A stretch of DNA of 64,000 nt from assembly GCF_001885765.1 (NCBI RefSeq), contig NZ_JXKD01000001.1, positions 62,001 to 126,000 on the forward strand, written 5' to 3'. Every line of letters starts with the position of its first letter. The stretch's first letter is position 1. Below the pieces are notes generated by a model. The model saw nothing but the letters and a program-made list of their open reading frames with translations. It was not told the origin of the DNA and searched no databases. Source of the stretch: Enterococcus aquimarinus (GTDB taxonomy: Bacteria; Bacillota; Bacilli; Lactobacillales; Enterococcaceae). Positions 23,447-35,136 of the stretch are shown piece after piece. A program made the translations under genes and the position numbers.

Positions 23447-24607
23447 ATGGAAAAAGATTTGCAAGCCATTTTTAAAGAAAAATTTAGTGAAGCAGCAACA
23501 GGAGAATATTTTGCGCCAGGTCGGATTAATTTAATTGGGGAACACACGGACTATAATGGAGGGTATGTTTTCCCGGCGAGTATTACGTTAGGCACTTATG
23601 GTTTAGCCAAAAAACGTGACGACCGTGAAATTCGTCTCTACTCTGAAAACTTCCCAGAAAAAGGAATCATCACGTTTTCGCTAGATGATTTAACTTATGA
23701 CAAGGCACATGACTGGACGAACTATCCAAAAGGAGTGACGCATTTCTTACAAGAAGCAGGTTATGTGATTGATTCAGGTTTTGAAGTGGTGTATTACGGC
23801 ACGATTCCAAATGGTGCGGGTCTTTCTTCCTCTGCTTCTATCGAATTACTAACAGGCGTCATTTTAAAAGATTTATTTGACTTAAAGATTGAGATGTTAG
23901 ATCTAGTGAAAATTGGCAAACAAGTGGAAAATGAGTTTATTGGTGTGAATTCCGGTATCATGGACCAATTTGCGATTGGAATGGGTAAAAAAGACCATGC
24001 TTTATTATTAGATACGAATACGTTAGAATATGAAGTGGTTCCGGCTGAGTTTGGCGAATATGTCGTGGCGATTATGAACACGAATAAACGTCGTGAATTA
24101 GCGGATTCGAAATATAACGAGCGTCGGAGTGAGTGTGAAGAAGCGTTACGTCGTTTACAAAGTGAATTGGCGATTGATGCGCTTGGTGCGCTAGACGAAG
24201 AAACATTCTTTGCGAATACGGCCTTGATTGAAGATGAAACACTGATTAAACGTGCCAAACATGCAGTAACAGAAAATCAACGAACTTTAAAAGCGAAAAA
24301 AGCGTTACAAGCGGGCGATTTAGCAGCGTTTGGCCAATTACTGAATGCGTCTCACTTGTCACTAAAAGAAGATTATGAGGTAACAGGGATTGAATTAGAT
24401 ACGTTAGTCGCAGCGGCACAAGCACATCCGAGTGTTTTAGGTGCGCGCATGACAGGTGCTGGTTTTGGTGGCTGTGCGATTGCGCTCGTAAAAGCGAGTG
24501 ATTGGGATGATTTCGTCGCAACTGTTTCAAAAGAGTATGTTGAAAAAATTGGTTACGAAACGGCAATCTATCAAGCAAGTATTGGCGATGGCGCAAAAAA
24601 ATTATAA
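23447..24607 (+). CDS. galK: Galactokinase
   Basis: First Leloir enzyme: galactose plus ATP gives galactose-1-phosphate. The 386-aa GHMP kinase has the galactose signature [19 protein letters not shown] (about residues 25-43), the ATP loop [13 protein letters not shown] (about 118-130) and the C-terminal [20 protein letters not shown] 23447 with GAGGTAGTGGGA upstream is chosen; the ORF's first ATG at 23399 lies in the promoter. First gene of galK-galE-galT-galR. Confidence 0.97.
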   Translation: MEKDLQAIFKEKFSEAATGEYFAPGRINLIGEHTDYNGGYVFPASITLGTYGLAKKRDDREIRLYSENFPEKGIITFSLDDLTYDKAHDWTNYPKGVTHFLQEAGYVIDSGFEVVYYGTIPNGAGLSSSASIELLTGVILKDLFDLKIEMLDLVKIGKQVENEFIGVNSGIMDQFAIGMGKKDHALLLDTNTLEYEVVPAEFGEYVVAIMNTNKRRELADSKYNERRSECEEALRRLQSELAIDALGALDEETFFANTALIEDETLIKRAKHAVTENQRTLKAKKALQAGDLAAFGQLLNASHLSLKEDYEVTGIELDTLVAAAQAHPSVLGARMTGAGFGGCAIALVKASDWDDFVATVSKEYVEKIGYETAIYQASIGDGAKKL

Positions 24608-24628
24608 GAGATAGGAAGGATGAATAAG

Positions 24629-25618
24629 ATGTCAATTTTAGTCTTAGGAGGAGCCGGTTATATCGGTTCTCATGCAGTCGATCAATTAGTGAATAAAGGG
24701 TACGAGGTGGTCGTGGTTGATAATTTATTAACCGGTCATGAGCAAGCGATTCATCCGAAAGCTGTTTTTTATAAAGGTGATGTGCGGGATAAAGAATTTT
24801 TAACAACGGTTTTTGATAAAGAGGACATTGACGGTGTGATGCATTTTGCGGCGAGTTCTTTAGTGGGAGAATCCGTTGAAAAACCGTTAATGTACTTTAA
24901 TAATAATGTGTATGGCATGCAAATTTTACTAGAAGTGATGCAAGAACATGACGTGAAACATATCGTCTTTTCTTCTACAGCTGCCACATACGGCGAGCCA
25001 AAAGAAAGTCCGATTACGGAACAAACGCCAACGAATCCTAAAAATCCGTATGGCGAGAGCAAGTTAGCAATGGAAAAAATGATGAAGTGGTGTGATGGCG
25101 CGTACGGAATGAAGTATGTGGCTCTGCGTTACTTTAACGTTGCAGGAGCAAAACGCGATGCTTCAATCGGTGAAGATCATACGCCGGAAAGTCATTTAGT
25201 GCCGATTATTTTACAAGTTGCATTAGGGCAACGAGAATCGTTAGCGATTTTTGGAGACGACTACGCGACGCCAGACGGGACGTGTATTCGTGATTATGTC
25301 CATGTTGAAGATTTAATTGCAGCGCATATTTTAGCATTGGAATACTTAAAAGCGGGGAATGACAGCAATGTCTTTAACCTTGGAAGTAATAATGGCTATT
25401 CGGTGAAAGAAATGTTAGATGCTGCCCGTGAAGTGACTGGCAAAGAAATCGCGGCAAAAGTAGCACCAAGACGTGCGGGAGATCCGGCTTCTTTAGTTGC
25501 CTCAAGTGAAAAAGCGAAGACAGTCTTAGGTTGGGAACCAGAATATACAGACGTCAAAAAAATTATTGAAACTGCGTGGAATTGGCATGTGAGCCATCCA
25601 AATGGTTATCAAGACTAG
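24629..25618 (+). CDS. galE: UDP-glucose 4-epimerase
   Basis: Interconverts UDP-galactose and UDP-glucose with bound NAD. The 329-aa short-chain dehydrogenase fold opens with the Rossmann motif GGAGYIGS (residues 7-14). The catalytic Ser in FSSTAATYG and the YGESK Tyr-Lys pair (about 145-149) are present, as are LRYFNVAGA and the HVEDL segment. ATG 24629 is preferred over 24620 because GGAAGGA (24614-24620) is then 8 bases away. Confidence 0.97.
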   Translation: MSILVLGGAGYIGSHAVDQLVNKGYEVVVVDNLLTGHEQAIHPKAVFYKGDVRDKEFLTTVFDKEDIDGVMHFAASSLVGESVEKPLMYFNNNVYGMQILLEVMQEHDVKHIVFSSTAATYGEPKESPITEQTPTNPKNPYGESKLAMEKMMKWCDGAYGMKYVALRYFNVAGAKRDASIGEDHTPESHLVPIILQVALGQRESLAIFGDDYATPDGTCIRDYVHVEDLIAAHILALEYLKAGNDSNVFNLGSNNGYSVKEMLDAAREVTGKEIAAKVAPRRAGDPASLVASSEKAKTVLGWEPEYTDVKKIIETAWNWHVSHPNGYQD

Positions 25619-25629
25619 GAGAGTATGCA

Positions 25630-27111
25630 ATGAATGTCAGTCAAATGATTGTTGATTTTACCACTTGCGCGATTCAGTCTGGTGGCTGGATGGAGATGGA
25701 TCGTCTTTATTTACAAAATCGCATCTTAGGATTAATCGGGGAAGTCGCCCTGACGGAAACTGAAGTGCGCCCGGTTACTGAAAAACCGATTACGTTGATG
25801 GATCAGCTCGTAGCCAAAGCAAAAGCCAATCAAGTGATTGGGGAAACTTTAGCGGAAACCGAGATTTTAGAAGGGCAATTAATGGATTTCTTAACGCCAC
25901 CGCCTTCAGTTGTGAATGCTTTTTTTGCACAACACTATGAGACGAGTCCTGCGACTGCAACGGATTACTTTTTTGAATTATGTCAGCGCAATGACTACAT
26001 CAAAACACGGGGTATCGCCAAAAATATTGTCTTTCCAATTGACACGGAGTATGGCGCGTTAGACATTACGATTAATTTGTCCAAACCCGAAAAAGATCCA
26101 AAAGAAATTGCGGCTCAAAAACAAGTCGTGGCGGTTGACTATCCAAAATGTATGCTATGTATGGAAAATGAAGGGTACCTCGGGCGTTCGAATTATCCAG
26201 CGCGTACGAATCATCGCATTATTCGCATGAATTTAGATGGTGAGTCATGGGGCTTCCAGTATTCTCCTTATGCGTATTACAATGAGCATTGTATTTTCTT
26301 ATCAGAAGAACACCGTCCAATGAAAATTGAACGGAGCAGTTTTGAACGCTTGGTTAAAATTGTCGATGTCTTACCGCATTATTTTGCAGGGTCAAATGCG
26401 GATTTACCGATAGTCGGTGGATCGATTTTATCCCACGATCACTATCAAGGTGGACGGTATGAATTTGCGATGGCAAAAGCACCGATTGAAACGACCTTTG
26501 ACATGGCTGATTTCCCTCAAGTTTCAGCTGGGATTGTCAAATGGCCAATGTCGGTTATCCGTTTGCAAAGTGCCGATAAAAAAGCGATTGTCGATGCCTC
26601 TGAACGGATTTTAGTAAGTTGGCAAACGTACTCGGTTCCAGAACTAGAAATTGTTGCTTTTAGCCCAGACGGGACGCCGCATCACACGGTTACACCGATT
26701 GCACGACGTCGCGGCGAGTTATTTGAAATCGATTTGGTGTTACGGGACAATAATGTTTCAGCAGAACATCCAGATGGGATTTTCCATCCGCATCAAGAAG
26801 TGCAACATATTAAAAAAGAAAACATCGGCTTAATCGAAGTCATGGGCTTGGCTGTTTTACCGCCACGACTTGAAAAAGAATTAGTTGAAGTCGAAAAATA
26901 TTTAATCAATGAAGCAAACGAAATTGCTGACTATCACTTGCCGTGGGCGGAGAACATGAAAGCTGCGCATCACGTAACGGCTGAAAATGTCCAAGCGATT
27001 GTCCAACAAGAAGTTGGCTTGATTTTCAAACAAGTCTTAGAGCATGCTGGTGTCTTTAAACGCGACGAAAAAGGGCAAGCAGCCTTTAATGCATTTGTGA
27101 CGCAGTTATAG
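25630..27111 (+). CDS. galT: UTP-hexose-1-phosphate uridylyltransferase (class II GalT)
   Basis: Transfers UMP between UDP-glucose and galactose-1-phosphate. The 493-aa product is the long Firmicutes GalT type, not the 350-aa E. coli type. It has NYPARTNHRIIRMNLDGESW, SPYAYYNEHCIFLS and the His-rich GGSILSHDHYQGGRYEFAMA loop. AGGAGAG precedes ATG 25630; the upstream in-frame ATG lies inside galE. The galE stop is 9 bases before the Shine-Dalgarno-led start. Confidence 0.96.
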   Translation: MNVSQMIVDFTTCAIQSGGWMEMDRLYLQNRILGLIGEVALTETEVRPVTEKPITLMDQLVAKAKANQVIGETLAETEILEGQLMDFLTPPPSVVNAFFAQHYETSPATATDYFFELCQRNDYIKTRGIAKNIVFPIDTEYGALDITINLSKPEKDPKEIAAQKQVVAVDYPKCMLCMENEGYLGRSNYPARTNHRIIRMNLDGESWGFQYSPYAYYNEHCIFLSEEHRPMKIERSSFERLVKIVDVLPHYFAGSNADLPIVGGSILSHDHYQGGRYEFAMAKAPIETTFDMADFPQVSAGIVKWPMSVIRLQSADKKAIVDASERILVSWQTYSVPELEIVAFSPDGTPHHTVTPIARRRGELFEIDLVLRDNNVSAEHPDGIFHPHQEVQHIKKENIGLIEVMGLAVLPPRLEKELVEVEKYLINEANEIADYHLPWAENMKAAHHVTAENVQAIVQQEVGLIFKQVLEHAGVFKRDEKGQAAFNAFVTQL

Positions 27112-28119
<1,008 letters not shown>

Positions 28120-28126
28120 AATAATT

Positions 28127-28194
28127 GAGGAGTCTACTATTTGGCAATGCCCACGAAAAGTTGGGTGTTGCCAAATGGTGGCTCCTGTTTTTTT
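28127..28194 (+). terminator. Large terminator of the gal operon
   Basis: ATTTGGCAA (28139-28147) pairs with TTGCCAAAT (28168-28176), with AGGAG / CTCCT pairing outside it and GCCCA..TGGGT inside, then TTTTTTT. Confidence 0.88.
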
Positions 28195-28354
28195 GGTTGA
28201 ACTATTTCGCGTAGGGTTGCTTGATCTTCGTCTCATTTATCGACACGCTCAGGCAGGTTTGAACACTTTCAAAAAAGCCAATACATCCAAACTGTTGCTC
28301 TTTTTTGTTTTGTGGTAAAATAGATTGGAATCTGTGAAGGTAGGGAATAAATAC

Positions 28355-29071
28355 ATGAAAATATTAGCAATGGACACCTCCAATCAAACATTAGCTATTG
28401 GAGTGACAGAAGACCAACAAGTACTCGGACAACTACAAACCACGATTAATAAAAATCATAGCGTCACCTTGATGCCTGCAGTCGTCTCGCTCGTCGAACA
28501 AGTCGGATTGCAACCAAGTGATTTTGACCGGATTGTGGTCGCGCAAGGTCCAGGATCTTATACCGGATTGCGCATTGGCGTGACGACTGCCAAAACGTTA
28601 GCCGCCACTTTAGCATGCGAGCTTGTCGGCGTTTCGAGTTTAAAAGTGCTCGCAGCGAATTGCCGCGGACGTAAAGAGTGGATTGTCCCAATCTTTAATG
28701 CGCGTCGCCAAAACGTTTATGCTGGAGCGTATCAGTGGCAAGCTGGAGAGTTAATCAACGTGTTGCCAGATCAACATCTCTCGTTAGTCGACTTATTCGA
28801 AAAATTAAACGGTCAAGCGGTCTATTTTGTCGGAGAAGACACTCAAGTTTTTCAATCCGAAATTGCCAATGCCTTTGGAGAAACAGCGATTAACTCGGTT
28901 GTTGAATGGAATTATCCAAATGGGATTGTCTTAGCTTTATTAGGTGCCACCGAAAAGAAAGTCGAAAATAGTCATGGTTTTTCACCTGCTTATTTGAAAC
29001 TCGTGGAAGCAGAGGAGAAGTGGTTGGAAACCAACGAAGTAGGAGACGAAAGGTATGTGGAAAAAATGTAA
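28355..29071 (+). CDS. tsaB: tRNA t6A biosynthesis protein TsaB
   Basis: Partner of TsaD in forming threonylcarbamoyl-adenosine at tRNA position 37. The 238-aa ASKHA-fold protein starts MKILAMDTSNQTLAIGV and contains VVAQGPGSYTGLRIGVTTAK (about residues 62-81), which is diagnostic. ATG 28355 is chosen; the in-frame TTG at 28325 sits in the promoter. It overlaps the next gene by 17 bases, starting tsaB-rimI-GNAT-tsaD. Confidence 0.95.
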   Translation: MKILAMDTSNQTLAIGVTEDQQVLGQLQTTINKNHSVTLMPAVVSLVEQVGLQPSDFDRIVVAQGPGSYTGLRIGVTTAKTLAATLACELVGVSSLKVLAANCRGRKEWIVPIFNARRQNVYAGAYQWQAGELINVLPDQHLSLVDLFEKLNGQAVYFVGEDTQVFQSEIANAFGETAINSVVEWNYPNGIVLALLGATEKKVENSHGFSPAYLKLVEAEEKWLETNEVGDERYVEKM

Positions 29072-29594
29072 TTGGTTTCGCTCACTCTTTTTACCAAACG
29101 CCCCTTTACAATATACCCCGCAATGGCTGGAAATTAAGCAAGAACGGTTCTTGATTCGCGAACTTGAATTAGGGGATATTAAAGAGTTACTAGCAGTGCA
29201 ACGTTTGACGTATGATGGTCAAACGCCATGGACGCGTAGTGGGTTCTTATCCGAACTTTATTCGCGTTATACGCACCTGTATTTAGGAGTCGTTCACGAG
29301 GAAAAAGTGATTGGCTTTATGGGAGTTCGACTTTTTTTAGAAGATGGACACATTACGAATATTGCCATTATCCCGAAATTTCAAGGTTGGGGACTTGGCG
29401 CCTTTTTATTACAAGAGGCGGAAATATTCGCAAAAAGCCATCGCTGTCAAACAATGTCGCTAGAAGTGCGTAAAAGTAATAGCGATGCGCAACGGTTGTA
29501 TCGGCGTTTAGGCTATGTTTCGCGCCGGGTCTTGCCAAATTATTATAATGAAAACAATGAAGATGCGATTGATATGGTGAAATATTTATGTTAA
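29055..29594 (+). CDS. rimI: GNAT acetyltransferase, RimI-like
   Basis: A 179-aa GNAT protein with an N-terminal extension of about 30 residues (WFRSLFLPNAPLQYTPQW). The acetyl-CoA loop is IAIIPKFQGWGLGAFLLQEA (Q-x-x-G-x-G/A), followed by LEVRKSNSDAQRLYRRLGY, as in enzymes that acetylate the S18 N-terminus. It lies between tsaB and tsaD, the usual place for rimI. It overlaps both neighbours by a few bases. Confidence 0.88.
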   Translation: MWKKCNWFRSLFLPNAPLQYTPQWLEIKQERFLIRELELGDIKELLAVQRLTYDGQTPWTRSGFLSELYSRYTHLYLGVVHEEKVIGFMGVRLFLEDGHITNIAIIPKFQGWGLGAFLLQEAEIFAKSHRCQTMSLEVRKSNSDAQRLYRRLGYVSRRVLPNYYNENNEDAIDMVKYLC

Positions 29595-30058
29595 AAAGAA
29601 AAACAGATTATCGTTTGGAAGAATTGGCCCAAGCGTTGTATGAGCTTGCCGAGCAAAGTTACCCCAATGGTTCACCTTGGCAGGTCGGGCAATTTTTAGC
29701 CGATTTGCAAAATGAATGGAGTCAGTATTTGATCTTCACATTAGAGGACGATCGCCTAGCTGGTTTTGTGGGGTTTCATCAACTCTTTGATGAAATCGAG
29801 ATCATGCACGTCGCTGTCGCACCTGATAGAAAAGGGCAAGGGATTGGCCAGCAGTTACTGATAGGGCTACTTGAAGAAGGACAACGCACGGAAGTTGTAG
29901 CGGTTTTTTTAGAAGTGCGCCAGTCGAATCAAGCAGCCAAGCGATTATATGAAAAAAATGGATTTGTAACGATTTATCGCCGGAAAGACTACTATCATCA
30001 TCCGGTTGAAGATGCGCTAATCATGCGGAAAGAATTGAGGGAAATAAAAACTAAATGA
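29588..30058 (+). CDS. Second RimI-like GNAT acetyltransferase
   Basis: The 156-aa protein repeats the RimI plan: [20 protein letters not shown] for acetyl-CoA and [19 protein letters not shown] for the substrate side. It is closer to canonical RimI length than the preceding gene, so which of the two acetylates S18 cannot be decided by reading. It overlaps rimI by 7 bases and tsaD by 4. Confidence 0.88.
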   Translation: MLKRKTDYRLEELAQALYELAEQSYPNGSPWQVGQFLADLQNEWSQYLIFTLEDDRLAGFVGFHQLFDEIEIMHVAVAPDRKGQGIGQQLLIGLLEEGQRTEVVAVFLEVRQSNQAAKRLYEKNGFVTIYRRKDYYHHPVEDALIMRKELREIKTK

Positions 30059-31080
30059 GAGAATTAATTTTAGCAATTGAAAGTAGTTGTGACGAAACAA
30101 GTGTGGCGGTCATTGAAGAAGGATCGATTATTTTAAGTAACATTGTAGCCTCGCAAATTAAGAGTCACCAGCGTTTTGGCGGTGTAGTACCGGAAGTGGC
30201 GAGTCGTCATCACGTGGAAGAAATGACGTTATGTATTGAAGAAGCGTTGAAAACAGCTCAAGTTGTGCCCGCTGAATTAACAGCTGTTGCGGTGACACAA
30301 GGACCAGGACTCGTGGGGGCGTTACTCATTGGCGTGGCCGCGGCTAAAGCCTTTGCTTGGGCGCACCAATTGCCGTTAATTCCTGTGAATCATATGGCGG
30401 GTCATATTTATGCCGCGCGTTTTGTCGAACCGTTGACCTTCCCGTTAATGGCACTGTTAGTCAGTGGCGGTCACACGGAACTTGTCTACATGGCAGAAGA
30501 CGGCTCTTTTGAAATTATCGGTGAAACACGTGATGATGCGGCGGGTGAAGCGTACGATAAAGTCGGACGTGTGCTCGGGTTGCGTTATCCAAGTGGGAAA
30601 GAAATCGACCAATTGGCGCATCAAGGAGAAGACACGTATGCGTTTCCTCGTGCGATGATCCATGAAGACAATTTCGATTTTAGTTTTAGTGGTTTGAAGA
30701 GTTCGTTCATTAATTTAGTGCATAACGCGCAACAACGAGAGGAAGAACTCGTGTTAGAAAATTTAGCCGCGAGTTTTCAAGCGAGTGTGGTGGATGTATT
30801 AGTCGCTAAAACCATTCGCGCGTGCAAAAATTATCCGGTGAAACAATTGATTGTGGCAGGAGGCGTCGCAGCTAATCAAGGACTGCGCAGTGGATTACAC
30901 GAAGCGGTGGCAAAATCTTTGCCCGACGTTCAATTAATTTTTCCGCCATTTGCGTTATGTGGAGACAATGCCGCGATGATTGGTGCGGCAGCTCACGTGG
31001 AATTAAGGAAAAAACACTTCGCTCAAATGGATTTAAATGCCAATCCGAGTTTAGTCTTTCCAAATAAAGTACAGGCTTAG
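30055..31080 (+). CDS. tsaD: tRNA N6-adenosine threonylcarbamoyltransferase TsaD
   Basis: Catalyses transfer of the threonylcarbamoyl group to A37 of ANN-decoding tRNAs, with TsaB and TsaE. The 341-aa protein shows [11 protein letters not shown] (residues 9-19), the metal-binding HxxxH in [13 protein letters not shown] (about 110-122), the LVSGGHTEL loop and [10 protein letters not shown]. Last gene of the tsaB operon. Confidence 0.97.
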   Translation: MRELILAIESSCDETSVAVIEEGSIILSNIVASQIKSHQRFGGVVPEVASRHHVEEMTLCIEEALKTAQVVPAELTAVAVTQGPGLVGALLIGVAAAKAFAWAHQLPLIPVNHMAGHIYAARFVEPLTFPLMALLVSGGHTELVYMAEDGSFEIIGETRDDAAGEAYDKVGRVLGLRYPSGKEIDQLAHQGEDTYAFPRAMIHEDNFDFSFSGLKSSFINLVHNAQQREEELVLENLAASFQASVVDVLVAKTIRACKNYPVKQLIVAGGVAANQGLRSGLHEAVAKSLPDVQLIFPPFALCGDNAAMIGAAAHVELRKKHFAQMDLNANPSLVFPNKVQA

Positions 31081-31149
31081 TGGATATTCACTAGCTAAAT
31101 CAGGAGAAATTTGTTATAATTCATCTGATTAAAAAATTAAATGAATGAT

Positions 31150-31362
31150 TGTCTAATCAAGAAGAGTAACTTTTTACGATTTTCAAGCGAGTTCGGGAAG
31201 GTGGAAGCCGAATAAAGAAGAAAAAGCGAAGCGCACTTGAGAATATTTGCTTAGCAAACGGTATCTACCGTTATCAGATAAAGTCGGTTCGATTGTCGAA
31301 CAAACAGAGTGGTACCGCGGGAAATCTCGTCTCTAGTGTTTTTTAACACTAGGGATTTTTTT
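31150..31362 (+). promoter_or_regulatory. T-box riboswitch leader of argS
   Basis: Stem I features (AGCGAGTTCGGG, GGTGGAAGCC) begin near 31180, and a specifier region GAAGCGCACTTGAG lies at 31228-31241 with CGC (Arg) as the likely codon. The canonical T-box AACAGAGTGGTACCGCG is at 31303-31319. Uncharged tRNA-Arg would stabilise the antiterminator against the terminator at 31331-31362. A TATAAT box lies near 31111. Confidence 0.93.
31331..31362 (+). terminator. T-box attenuator terminator
   Basis: CTAGTGTT (31333-31340) pairs with AACACTAG (31345-31352), with TCTC/GGGA pairs outside, then TTTTTTT. Its 5' arm can pair alternatively with the T-box. Confidence 0.9.
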
Positions 31363-31388
31363 ATTATTATTTTATAGGAGGAAGATAA

Positions 31389-33080
31389 ATGAATAATCAA
31401 AACATTGTTGCAAAAGCAATCTATGACGTTGTAAAAGAGGATCTAACACTTGAACAAATTTTACGATTTTTAGAAACACCAAAATCAGTTGACCATGGGG
31501 ACGTCGCTTTTCCGGCATTTGGTTTAGCAAAAGCTTATCGCAAAGCACCACAACAAATTGCCCAAGACTTAGCGGAAAAAATCGACGGTGCGAATTTTGA
31601 GAAAATTGAAGTGGTCGGTCCGTACTTAAACTTCTTTATGGATAAAGGCGCCGTGACACAAGCCGTTTTAGGACAAGTGATTAAAGAAAAAAATCATTAT
31701 GGCGATGCTTCAATTGGCAATCAAGGCGCTGTACCAATTGATATGTCTTCACCCAACATTGCCAAACCGATTTCAATGGGGCATTTACGTTCGACTGTGA
31801 TTGGGAACTCGATTGGTTTTATTTTAGAAAAAATTGGCTACCAACCGATTCGCATCAACCACTTAGGCGACTGGGGTACCCAATTTGGAAAACTGATTGT
31901 GGCGTACAAAAAATGGGGTAGTGAAGAAGCGCTCCAACAAGAACCGATTGCCGAATTATTGAAATTATACGTGCGTTTCCATGAAGAAGCGGAAGAAAAT
32001 GACGCGTTAAATGACGAAGCACGTGCTTGGTTCAAACAACTTGAAGAAGGCGAAGCCGAAGCGATGCGTTTGTGGAAATGGTTCCGTGACGAGTCTATGA
32101 AAGAGTTTAATAAAATCTACGATATGTTAGAAGTCTCGTTTGATTCATTGAATGGCGAAGCTTTTTATAACGACAAAATGGATGAAGTGGTGGAACTATT
32201 AGAAGAAAAACACTTATTATCGATGAGTCAAGGAGCGGAAATTGTTGATTTAACAAGTTATGATTTAAATCCAGCATTAATCCGTAAATCCGATGGGGCA
32301 ACGTTATACATTACGCGTGATATGGCAGCGGCGTTATACCGTAAGCGCACGTATCAATTTGCCAAATCACTTTATGTAGTGGGAAATGAGCAAAGCTATC
32401 ACTTTAAACAACTAAAAGCCGTTTTACTTGAGATGGGCTTTGACTGGTCAAACGATATGCACCACATCCCATTTGGCTTAATCACAAAAGACGGCAAGAA
32501 ATTGTCTACGCGTCAAGGGAAAATTGTCTTATTAGAAGAAGTCTTGAATGAAGCGATTGCGTTAGCGAATAAACAAATCAGTGAAAAAAATCCTGATTTA
32601 GAAAACAAAGAAGAAGTCGCAAGACAAGTTGGTGTTGGTGCCGTTATTTTCCACGACTTGAAAAATGATCGTTTGAATAGCTTTGACTTTACCTTAGAAG
32701 AAGTCGTTCGTTTTGAAGGCGAAACCGGACCATACGTTCAATACGCACATGCACGGGCGATGAGTATTTTAACGAAAGCGGACTTCCAATTGGATGAAGC
32801 AAAAGAATATCGCTTAAACGATGAAGGTAGCTGGGAAGTCTTGAAACACATTCAACGTTATCCAGAAGTCATTTTACAAGCGGCTGAAAAATACGAACCA
32901 TCTGTCATTGCCAAACATGCGATTAAATTGGCACAAGTCTTTAATAAATACTATGCAAATACCAAAATCTTAGTCGATGACCAAGAAAAAGAAGCACGTC
33001 TAGCGTTAGTTTATGCGGTGACGGTCTTATTAAAAGAAGATTTACGTCTTCTTGGTTTACACGCACCAGAAAAAATGTAA
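31389..33080 (+). CDS. argS: Arginyl-tRNA synthetase
   Basis: Class I aminoacyl-tRNA synthetase charging tRNA-Arg. The 563-aa protein has the additional N-terminal domain (about residues 1-110), the HIGH-like motif in [20 protein letters not shown] and [10 protein letters not shown], and KMSKS replaced by the usual ArgRS form (GKKLSTRQG). The anticodon-binding domain follows, with [21 protein letters not shown] lies just before the ATG. Controlled by the T-box upstream. Confidence 0.97.
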   Translation: MNNQNIVAKAIYDVVKEDLTLEQILRFLETPKSVDHGDVAFPAFGLAKAYRKAPQQIAQDLAEKIDGANFEKIEVVGPYLNFFMDKGAVTQAVLGQVIKEKNHYGDASIGNQGAVPIDMSSPNIAKPISMGHLRSTVIGNSIGFILEKIGYQPIRINHLGDWGTQFGKLIVAYKKWGSEEALQQEPIAELLKLYVRFHEEAEENDALNDEARAWFKQLEEGEAEAMRLWKWFRDESMKEFNKIYDMLEVSFDSLNGEAFYNDKMDEVVELLEEKHLLSMSQGAEIVDLTSYDLNPALIRKSDGATLYITRDMAAALYRKRTYQFAKSLYVVGNEQSYHFKQLKAVLLEMGFDWSNDMHHIPFGLITKDGKKLSTRQGKIVLLEEVLNEAIALANKQISEKNPDLENKEEVARQVGVGAVIFHDLKNDRLNSFDFTLEEVVRFEGETGPYVQYAHARAMSILTKADFQLDEAKEYRLNDEGSWEVLKHIQRYPEVILQAAEKYEPSVIAKHAIKLAQVFNKYYANTKILVDDQEKEARLALVYAVTVLLKEDLRLLGLHAPEKM

Positions 33081-33099
33081 GCACCCAAGTAATTCGCAT

Positions 33100-33144
33100 T
33101 CGTTCCATTTCTTGCACAAGATGCAAGAAGTGGGGCGTTTTTTT
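33100..33144 (+). terminator. Terminator of argS
   Basis: CGTTCCATTTCTTGCA (33101-33116) pairs with TGCAAGAAGTGGGGCG (33122-33137) with G-U pairs, then TTTTTTT. Confidence 0.88.
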
Positions 33145-33246
33145 GGCTTCGTCTCTTGAATCCGACTGCATTCGGACGATAAGGAGAGTAACAGCCTATG
33201 AATCGATGTTAAACGTAAGGTTGTCAGAAGGGAATGTGGGGAGCGG

Positions 33247-33405
33247 ATGATTTATTTAGTGATTGCGATGACAATTGCAGATGGGACGAAACAAAAACAG
33301 TTTCGGACGTATCGTGAGGCGTTGTGTTATGCCACCGATTATCGACATATACGTAGTAGTCGCATACTCAAACATCAAAATGTACTAGCGGACTTCTCTT
33401 ACTAA
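33247..33405 (+). CDS. Small hypothetical protein, 52 aa
   Basis: A 52-residue ORF (MIYLVIAMTIADGTKQKQFR, then TYREALCYATDYRHIRSSRI) preceded by GGGGAGCGG. The beta-strand start followed by a helix and RHI resembles small soluble proteins of Lactobacillales, but no family is recognised. It stands alone between the argS and argR terminators. Ribosome-binding site and composition support it. Confidence 0.5.
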   Translation: MIYLVIAMTIADGTKQKQFRTYREALCYATDYRHIRSSRILKHQNVLADFSY

Positions 33406-33408
33406 TCA

Positions 33409-33455
33409 CCAAAACAGCTCGCCTCGATCAAATTGAAAGAGACGAGCTGTTTTAG
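33409..33455. terminator. Bidirectional terminator between the small ORF and argR
   Basis: AAAACAGCTCG (33411-33421) pairs with CGAGCTGTTTT (33443-33453); A- and T-rich flanks allow use in both directions. Confidence 0.8.
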
Positions 33456-33496
33456 TATGTCAAGAATCTTTGAGCGGTCTTTGTGGTGGCGCATTT

Positions 33497-33958
33497 TTAG
33501 TTAAGATTCTGTTTAAAAAATGTTTCGAGAATAATTGCGGATGCTTCATCCGGCGAGATAACAGCGACAGTATCAAATCCTGCTAAGGTACAGACTTTTT
33601 CTTTCATCGTCACTTCGTCGATGGCCGCAGCTAAGATCGGCGCGTTATTGGGAATCGTATGTAAAATGGTCATGAATTGTACCCGGTCGATCTTAGTCAC
33701 CACATCTTGGGTTAATTGACTGAGATGTTGCGTTTCGGATTGGACGTCAGGTGATTCTGATTGAAGTTGTTGAAAAGAAGCTCGACCTGACGCGTCAATG
33801 GATTTGACGATTTTAAGATCACGAATATCGCGCGAAATCGTGGCTTGGGTCGCAGTTACGCCATTTTCTTTTAAAAGTGCGAGTAACTCTTCTTGCGTAT
33901 GAATCACATGGGTACGAATTAAATGTTCAATAATGGCATGGCGTTCACTTTTTTTCAA
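33497..33958 (-). CDS. argR: Arginine repressor, ArgR family
   Basis: The 153-aa protein has an N-terminal winged helix (about residues 1-70: KKSERHAIIEHLIRTHVIHT, then GVTATQATISRDIRDLKIVK) and a C-terminal arginine-binding oligomerisation domain (PNNAPILAAAIDEV, LAGFDTVAVISPD). It regulates arginine synthesis or catabolism. TTG 33958 is chosen since AAGGAGGAA lies just before it; the ORF is open further upstream without a start signal. An AAT-rich ATTCAT segment upstream may be an ARG box. Confidence 0.9.
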   Translation of the reverse strand: MKKSERHAIIEHLIRTHVIHTQEELLALLKENGVTATQATISRDIRDLKIVKSIDASGRASFQQLQSESPDVQSETQHLSQLTQDVVTKIDRVQFMTILHTIPNNAPILAAAIDEVTMKEKVCTLAGFDTVAVISPDEASAIILETFFKQNLN

Positions 33959-34123
33959 GTGGGTTCCTCCTTCGGTTAGATTCGCCTCTATCATATCAAA
34001 AATGATTCATAATTCCTAGAAATAATTCGTTGAAGGAATAAAGGCGTATTTTTGATGACCCAAGTCGTGGTAACACCCGTAAAAGCATGATAGAATAGAA
34101 CAAAAAGGAAGAGGAGGCAGGGT

Positions 34124-35065
34124 TTGTTAGAAGCATACTTAAATATTTTAGTGATTTTTGCGGTGATGCTCGTGGGTTATGTGCTCACGTGGCGAAAATG
34201 GTTTGACAACCATATTGCCGACGTTTTTTCCAAATTGGTTTTGAATATTGCCTTACCATTGAACATGTTTTTGAATATGACAGAACGGTTTACGAAAGCC
34301 GAATTTTTAGAATTATTTCGCGGGATTTTATTACCGGCATTATCAATTGTGATTACCTATTTGATCAGTATTGGTTATGCGAAACTCATCAGAGTCCCAA
34401 TCGGGCGACAAGGGGCTTTTAAGGTGATGTTTACAGCTTCCAATACGATTTTTATGGGATTGCCCGTGAATATTGCCGTCTTTGGGGAAAAAGCGATTCC
34501 CTATGCACTCCTTTATTATATTTGTAATACGACGTTCTTTTTTACAATCGGAATCTACTTGATTCAGCGCGATAATTTAACTGCACATCACACGCCCCCG
34601 TCATTTTCGTTTCGTTTTATCGTTCGAAAGTTACTCTCTCCGGCGTTACTTGGTTTTTTTATTGGCTTATGTTGGATGTTGTTAGAAATCCCTTTAGCGG
34701 CGCCACTGCGCGACTTTGCGCATTATCTAAGTCAGCTCACAACGCCCTTATCGTTATTTGTGATCGGCATTATTATTTATCAAACCGGCCTTAAAAATTT
34801 AACGTTAGACAAAGATACGATAGGCGTTCTGGTTGGTCGTTACCTCGTTAGTCCACTCGTGATTATTTTATTATCCAAAGTAATCCCCGTGCCAACACTT
34901 ATGCTCAACGTCTTTATTTTACAATCCGCGATGCCTGTACAAAACTCGATGCCGATTTTGGCAAAAGGTTATGGAGCAGATGAAACATTTGCGACAAGTA
35001 GTTTAGTTTATTCGATCGTGGGCTATCTTTTTGTGATTTTGGTGTTACTACAAGTGATTTATTAA
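34124..35065 (+). CDS. AEC-family (auxin efflux carrier-like) transporter
   Basis: A 313-aa integral membrane protein with about ten helices in two five-helix halves. NIALPLNMFLNM in the first half and LQSAMPVQNSMPILAKGYGAD in the second are the conserved helix-break regions of the AEC/malate-permease family. The substrate (an organic anion such as malate) is not predictable. TTG 34124 follows AGGAGG. Confidence 0.88.
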   Translation: MLEAYLNILVIFAVMLVGYVLTWRKWFDNHIADVFSKLVLNIALPLNMFLNMTERFTKAEFLELFRGILLPALSIVITYLISIGYAKLIRVPIGRQGAFKVMFTASNTIFMGLPVNIAVFGEKAIPYALLYYICNTTFFFTIGIYLIQRDNLTAHHTPPSFSFRFIVRKLLSPALLGFFIGLCWMLLEIPLAAPLRDFAHYLSQLTTPLSLFVIGIIIYQTGLKNLTLDKDTIGVLVGRYLVSPLVIILLSKVIPVPTLMLNVFILQSAMPVQNSMPILAKGYGADETFATSSLVYSIVGYLFVILVLLQVIY

Positions 35066-35136
35066 CGAACATCAAGGGAAACGACAGCTGAAAAATCCCG
35101 AAAATGGAATACGCATTAAAAAAATAAGTAAATCAC

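Noticed and set aside
24246-24806. 186-aa minus-strand ORF across galK/galE
   Set aside because: It is a shadow of two well-supported plus-strand genes and lacks start signals.
33985-34030. ARG box upstream of argR
   Set aside because: ATTCATAATTC resembles half an ARG box, but a second half-site with correct symmetry is not clear.
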